Below are positions 60,413-64,000 of a stretch of DNA of 64,000 nt, one piece after another. How positions within the stretch are numbered: position 1 is the stretch's first letter; each line of letters opens with the position of its first letter. The stretch is from assembly GCA_021234155.1 (NCBI GenBank), contig JAJEKV010000086.1, positions 4,515,461-4,579,460 of the forward strand, given 5' to 3'. Below the pieces are notes generated by a model. It saw nothing but the letters and a program-made list of their open reading frames with translations, did no database searches and was not told the origin of the DNA. The position numbers and the translations under genes were made by a program. This DNA comes from Isoetes taiwanensis (lineage: Eukaryota; Streptophyta; Lycopodiopsida; Isoetales; Isoetaceae).

Positions 60413-60596
60413 CACTAGCCCAGTCTCTATTATCATTGTATTTTGTTGGGGTCCAAATGATATAATTGGATTTTCCCTTTATTTTTTATGGGTAGTTCGC
60501 ATGTGTGCGGCTACCCACTATCCACCATTGTAGAAAATCTGCTGAGATGAATGAGAAGCAAGTCTAAGTCGCGGTTTGTTGGTTTCATGCGAGCCA

Positions 60597-60609
60597 TTCT
60601 AGAATATTC
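60597..60609. promoter_or_regulatory. Heat-shock-element-like motif (copy 3)
   Basis: TTCTAGAATATTC, a full TTCnnGAAnnTTC match, kept at 23,836-23,848. It lies about 1.5 kb before the small-ORF promoters, so a link to them is only a possibility. Confidence 0.4.
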
Positions 60610-60825
60610 TAAACGAGGTGCACCCTGGACTACCACAGTCGTCAAATCCACCGATCCTACGGTCCAGATCATATGTTGGAGCCTCTTGGCACCTCTCGTT
60701 TCGCTTATGGTCATTTATGATTGGAGGTGACTATGATTTTAAAATATGAAATACGTGTTGTCCTAAGGTTTTGATGGAATATCGAGTCTCTATACGGCTT
60801 CAACTAAGGTTTTATATATGAAATA

Positions 60826-60899
60826 CGGGGGCTCGAACCTGTACCAAAATAACTCAGTATCCTAATAAGACTACTTTGACCAATATAACCAGTGAGCTA
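60826..60899 (-). repeat. tRNA-like sequence in unit U (copy 3)
   Basis: Counterpart of 114-192 with A-box-like and most of the B-box-like sequence kept. Confidence 0.55.
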
Positions 60900-61284
60900 A
60901 TGTGATTATATTTTATCTTAAATCTATTTTTTTTTTAAATAACAACCCATTAAATTATTTTGGGGACATGGTCTATGGTTTCAAGAATTGTCTTTTTTAC
61001 ATCTATATCAAATCCCCCTGGGACCTCCTGTTATTGTGCTACATATTCAATAAGTTCGTATGGATTTCTTGCAATTGCAGTGCTTGCTTCCTTTAATCTA
61101 ACATAAAAGCTTCTAAAGCTTAAATCAAATTCTGGTCTTTCAAAGTTCACAAAGAGAAATTGCAAGAAAAAAAATGTTTTAATTCAACAAATGAAAGATA
61201 TTAGAATTGCTCTTCATCCTGATCCTTTTAACTCTATTATGCATAGCAAAGAGGAAGATATGGAGAGAAAAACATTAGGGATTT

Positions 61285-61815
61285 TTTGAGATCATAAAAG
61301 GGCCTTCTAAGAACTGCTGACTAAGCTATATGAACTACCAAAAAAAAAGGCGGTAATCCGGTCAGAAAAAAGCAGATTATAACTAACTCCTTTGAATCAC
61401 ATTTTCTAGCATAAGTGTTGATAGAAAAGTCCAAATGAGCTCTTGTTTGGTGCAATAGATATATCTCATTGATATTTTTCCAACCTTGGATGGTTTGCAT
61501 ATCTTCTAGCCTCGCAGGATAGTAAAAAATGGTAAAAACCATATTTTTTGAAGTTTTGACAATCATAAGTGGTTAAAATATGTGCAAAGCACCTAAGATT
61601 AGAAAGATCTCAACGAGATCTATCTATTGCACTAAACGAGAGCTCATTTGGACTTTTCTATCAATAGTTATGCTAGAAAATGTGATCCAGTGAGTCAGTT
61701 ATAACAGTTTTGCTGACTGGACCCGTCGGGCTCTGATTTCTGATTGGTAGTTCATTTATCTTCATTTGGCTTAGTTGGCATGTTTTGAAGGCCCTTTTTT
61801 AATCTCAAAAAAATC
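61285..61815. repeat. Foldback in unit U (copy 3)
   Basis: Same inverted duplication as at 571-1,108. The outer left arm is damaged at about 61,340-61,380, while the right arm is better kept. Confidence 0.7.
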
Positions 61816-62161
61816 CTAATGTCAAACTCATTGAAGAGATTGAAGCCAAAGGTGCAGTCATTAGATGCAAAATCAAGTATGCAAATGACATGGACTCTGG
61901 ATCTACTAAATTCTTTTATAGAGTAAGCATGATTTTATTAATTCGAGAAAATAACGCAATTTTGAGAATTTTAAGCACACCTAATTTGCTCGAGCACTGA
62001 TACTTTCACCTAGTTCTCGAGCCCAAGATACAGGAGGTCACCAACATACACATATACATACAAATTATGTGCTATACTTGTACGTGTACGAGATAGTTGT
62101 ACAAGCCCAATAATGGCGCTACTGTCTACACCAATAATTCACATCAATAATTTTACTTCAC

Positions 62162-62169
62162 TATAAAAA
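62162..62169 (+). promoter_or_regulatory. TATA box of first small ORF (copy 3)
   Basis: TATAAAAA, 34 bases before the ATG at 62,204, in the duplicated promoter block. Confidence 0.45.
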
Positions 62170-62203
62170 TAGCTCCGCTCGGGTTAGAGGTCATTCATCT
62201 TCC

Positions 62204-62445
62204 ATGGCTTCCTTGCCTCCTCGTCGGAGCACATCCGATCCTTCAAGTGCTACTTGAGCTACAACGATCTGGGTGAATGCTATAGAAATGGTATTAATCT
62301 AGATCCATGGCTCCAGTCCAAAGCAGATGGTCCTGCGAGTGCTTGCAGGAAGCTCACTCGTGTTGTGGTCCACCTTTATTGGCTTCCTGATCAGGAGATC
62401 TATGAGCTGAATGGCATCACCTTAGCAGGTGTCGATGATGAGTGA
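62204..62445 (+). CDS. First small ORF of unit U (copy 3), single frameshift near start
   Basis: The best-preserved copy together with 25,450-25,691, and identical to it in protein from 62,254 onward (63 residues). The first 17 codons from the ATG are in another frame. A one-base shift near 62,225 makes the whole protein align with its downstream paralogue. Landmarks are 'GINLDPWLQSKADGP', 'VVHLYWLPDQEIYELNGIT' and the final Asp-Asp-Glu. No recognised domain; the protein would be soluble and acidic at the end. Confidence 0.45.
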
Positions 62446-62732
62446 ATCGTCGAAGGCTTGTGTACCTGCCAAGGATATAATAATGATATATGAGCACTTC
62501 TATATTATGTAAGGATGTAATAAGCATAATCAATGTTATCAGTGATGACTACTATATCTGTTTAGGATATAATAATGATATGAGCACCTATAAACTATGT
62601 AAGTATGTAATAGCACAATGACTATTATCTGATGTAGCATACCTGTACTTGTACGTATACAACACTCTTACACACGCTCAATAATAGCGGTAAAGTCTAC
62701 CCCAATAATTCACATCAATAATTCTACTTCAC

Positions 62733-62740
62733 TATAAAAG
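62733..62740 (+). promoter_or_regulatory. TATA box of second small ORF (copy 3)
   Basis: TATAAAAG, 35 bases before the ATG at 62,776. Confidence 0.5.
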
Positions 62741-62775
62741 CCTCTCACTTCGGGGCTAAAGTTCATTCATCTCCC

Positions 62776-63018
62776 ATGGATTTTTTGCCTTCTTCTGTTC
62801 ACCACATCGAGGCGATCAAGTGCTCAATGAGCCACACTGATCTTGTCGATTGCCTAGACAGGGGTATTATTCTTGATCCCTACCTGCGATCCAAAGCTAT
62901 GGGCGTTGAGATTCGTTGCCCTGGGCTAATTCGTGTTATGATCCATCTCATTTGGCTTCCTGAGCGCAATAGCTATAAGATATCAGGGATCACTACTGCA
63001 GCTGTTGATGATGAATGA
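62776..63018 (+). CDS. Second small ORF of unit U (copy 3), intact, 80 codons
   Basis: The cleanest small gene in the window. It starts at CCATGG behind a TATA box and is open for 80 codons. Landmarks are 'HTDLVDCLDRGIILDPYL', 'RVMIHLIWLPERNSYKISG' and the final 'VDDE'. It is a paralogue of the preceding small ORF, about 570 bases upstream, and both share promoter sequence, so a tandem duplication of promoter plus gene made the pair. It converges on the minus-strand gene at 63,158, with only 139 bases between their ends. The family is not recognised. Confidence 0.5.
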   Translation: MDFLPSSVHHIEAIKCSMSHTDLVDCLDRGIILDPYLRSKAMGVEIRCPGLIRVMIHLIWLPERNSYKISGITTAAVDDE

Positions 63019-63157
63019 AACACCTGTTCAACATTGTATAGTGTAAGAGCTCTTGTGTTAAGATGACAAATGCAAGACGTAATGAATAATAACTATTCTA
63101 TTGTACCGTGCATATATATATGATATATAGTAATTATGTAAAACAGCATTGCATACC

Positions 63158-64000
63158 TCAAGAGTTCTCATCATCCTCGTTAGCTTCTTTAGCCACTAAT
63201 TCTTGCAACTGAGCCCCCACACTACTGGGGATCACCACTAACAACGGCCTGGTCTCTACCGCCCAACCGTAGTCTATTGTTTTCAAATGTTGGTAGCATG
63301 GCGGGTCATTAGGATTGGGTCTCCAATTCTTGCTCCAGCAATCTCTATACTGCATTGCATATGATGTTCCCTTTCTGGCAACAGGTTCAAACCAAGACAC
63401 AAATACCTCTTCGTAGTGAGGGAGATTAGGGTCCTCTATGGGGTCCTCTTCGGCAAAAGCCATCCACGTCGGGCTGTTATCATGTGGCCTGATCAGCAAG
63501 AGCATTCCTTTCTTGACATCTTGATAGGGATCGAATATTTCAACTGGGTTCTTGGGTCTACCCGAGAAAGGCCCGACATAATGAGATGCTTCAATGTGCT
63601 CATCCACCAACACGTTATCGGGTTCTTCCAATGCAATTTGCCTGGTGCTGGGCCAGAAATCTTGAATGACAGCTCTACCAGGCTGAACGTCCCCAAGCAC
63701 TCGCAACAAGGTGGACCAGTAGTCAATAACTTCATTCATATATGTGTTGGACCATGAGTTATCGCCAGCTCTAGAAATAGCAGCCCAGTGCATCATGTAC
63801 TTGGCAATAGAAGCTCTCAATGCACCTATATCTTTCAAGCTCCCGTATGGCTGCACGACCTTAGATGAGCCTCTCGGAATCATAGGTAAACCTTGGGCAT
63901 CCTCCTTCCACATTCTGATTCCCTTTTCAGGGAGCCACTCCCTATGCCCTGGCCTCATCTTGTAGAACATTAGTGGCCATCCATCCTTCATGCAGAACTT
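63158..64000 (-). CDS. Unknown protein, at least 277 codons, runs off window edge
   Basis: Open from the window edge to the stop at 63,158-63,160, so the N-terminus may lie outside; the Met at 63,991 need not be the start. The protein is well mixed in composition, with many Trp and Pro. Its middle has 'VIDYWSTLLRVLGDVQPGRA'. The last third has 'KKGMLLLIRP', 'TWMAFAEEDPIEDPN' and 'EEVFVSWFEPVARKG', followed by a Tyr/Trp-rich stretch. That spacing (turn, then Trp-x-Ala, then Val-x-Trp-Phe) recalls small beta-barrel domains of the BAH or SH3 kind at the ends of plant transposon proteins; this is only an impression. The tail is acidic ('NEDDENS'). Only the last 110 or so residues survive, broken, in copies 1 and 2. 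Confidence 0.6.
   Translation of the reverse strand, partial: KFCMKDGWPLMFYKMRPGHREWLPEKGIRMWKEDAQGLPMIPRGSSKVVQPYGSLKDIGALRASIAKYMMHWAAISRAGDNSWSNTYMNEVIDYWSTLLRVLGDVQPGRAVIQDFWPSTRQIALEEPDNVLVDEHIEASHYVGPFSGRPKNPVEIFDPYQDVKKGMLLLIRPHDNSPTWMAFAEEDPIEDPNLPHYEEVFVSWFEPVARKGTSYAMQYRDCWSKNWRPNPNDPPCYQHLKTIDYGWAVETRPLLVVIPSSVGAQLQELVAKEANEDDENS

Larger units (their letters stand above)
57979..60707. repeat. Leader of unit U, copy 3
   Basis: It aligns with 21,240-23,949. The AT-rich part 57,979-59,740 holds only unsupported short ORFs. The part 59,740-60,620 is structured: a 29-base direct repeat (TCTCTCAGCAGTACCTTATT core at about 59,756 and 60,115), a palindrome (59,955-60,007), GCATGCATG/CATGCATGC (60,012-60,034), a long hairpin (60,329-60,412), GGGTAG/CTACCC (60,490-60,516), and a heat-shock-like motif (60,597-60,609). 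The ORFs at 59,608-60,465 show no family features. Confidence 0.65.
60708..64000. repeat. Unit U, copy 3 (no LINE junction)
   Basis: It matches copies 1 and 2 up to 63,486. It then continues with the intact minus-strand gene instead of LINE sequence, so it represents the state before the rearrangement. It contains the tRNA-like sequence, the foldback, both small ORFs and the convergent gene. Confidence 0.85.

Noticed and set aside
62200-64000. Idea that the convergent small and large genes are an integrated small circular DNA virus
   Set aside because: No replication-initiator motifs, no nonanucleotide stem-loop and no capsid-like protein could be seen.

Overview
This is repeat-dense nuclear DNA from a land plant. 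It holds a plant-type Ty3/gypsy retrotransposon, an L1-like LINE, a very long-LTR element with little recognisable coding, tRNA-like repeats, telobox and TATA motifs, and AT-rich microsatellites. A seed-free plant such as a fern or lycophyte is possible, but nothing here proves it. I see no bacterial operon, rRNA gene, CRISPR array or intact housekeeping gene.

Layout. The window reads as a large tandem arrangement with a period of about 36.8 kb. Unit 1 (1-23,950): unit U (1-2,759); LINE fragment (2,760-4,435); LTR plus 3' half of a Ty3/gypsy element (4,436-9,121); remnant of a long LTR (9,122-9,274); internal region (9,275-17,152) and 3' LTR (17,153-21,239) of a LARD-like element; then the sequence that leads into the next U. 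Unit 2 (23,950-60,708): U (to 26,729); LINE ORF2 part (26,730-28,427); complete Ty3/gypsy element on the minus strand (28,428-39,441); LINE ORF1 part (39,442-41,335); complete LARD-like element (41,336-57,978); U leader. Unit 3 begins at about 60,708 and carries U without the LINE, so an otherwise unknown minus-strand gene stays open to the window edge. Unit 1 equals unit 2 minus about 12.3 kb, with a sharp junction near 9,122.

Content. U carries a tRNA-like sequence, a foldback with arms of about 200 bp, two tandem paralogous ORFs of about 80 codons behind near-identical TATA promoters, and a convergent gene of at least 277 codons. The Ty3/gypsy element has gag, protease, RT, RNase H and integrase, plus an extra long ORF after integrase. 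The LARD-like element has LTRs of about 4.2 kb. Each LTR holds an antisense gene of about 205 codons with a nuclear-localisation-like stretch and a Cys/His-rich domain. Its internal region starts with a short basic ORF whose N-terminus resembles the histone H3 tail.

Caution. Repeat copies differ from each other mostly at CAG/CTG trinucleotides, by substitutions and small indels, while the sequence between such sites is nearly identical. This looks like consensus error at CHG-methylated cytosines rather than normal decay. Most frameshifts and stops in these elements should therefore not be read as proof of pseudogenes.
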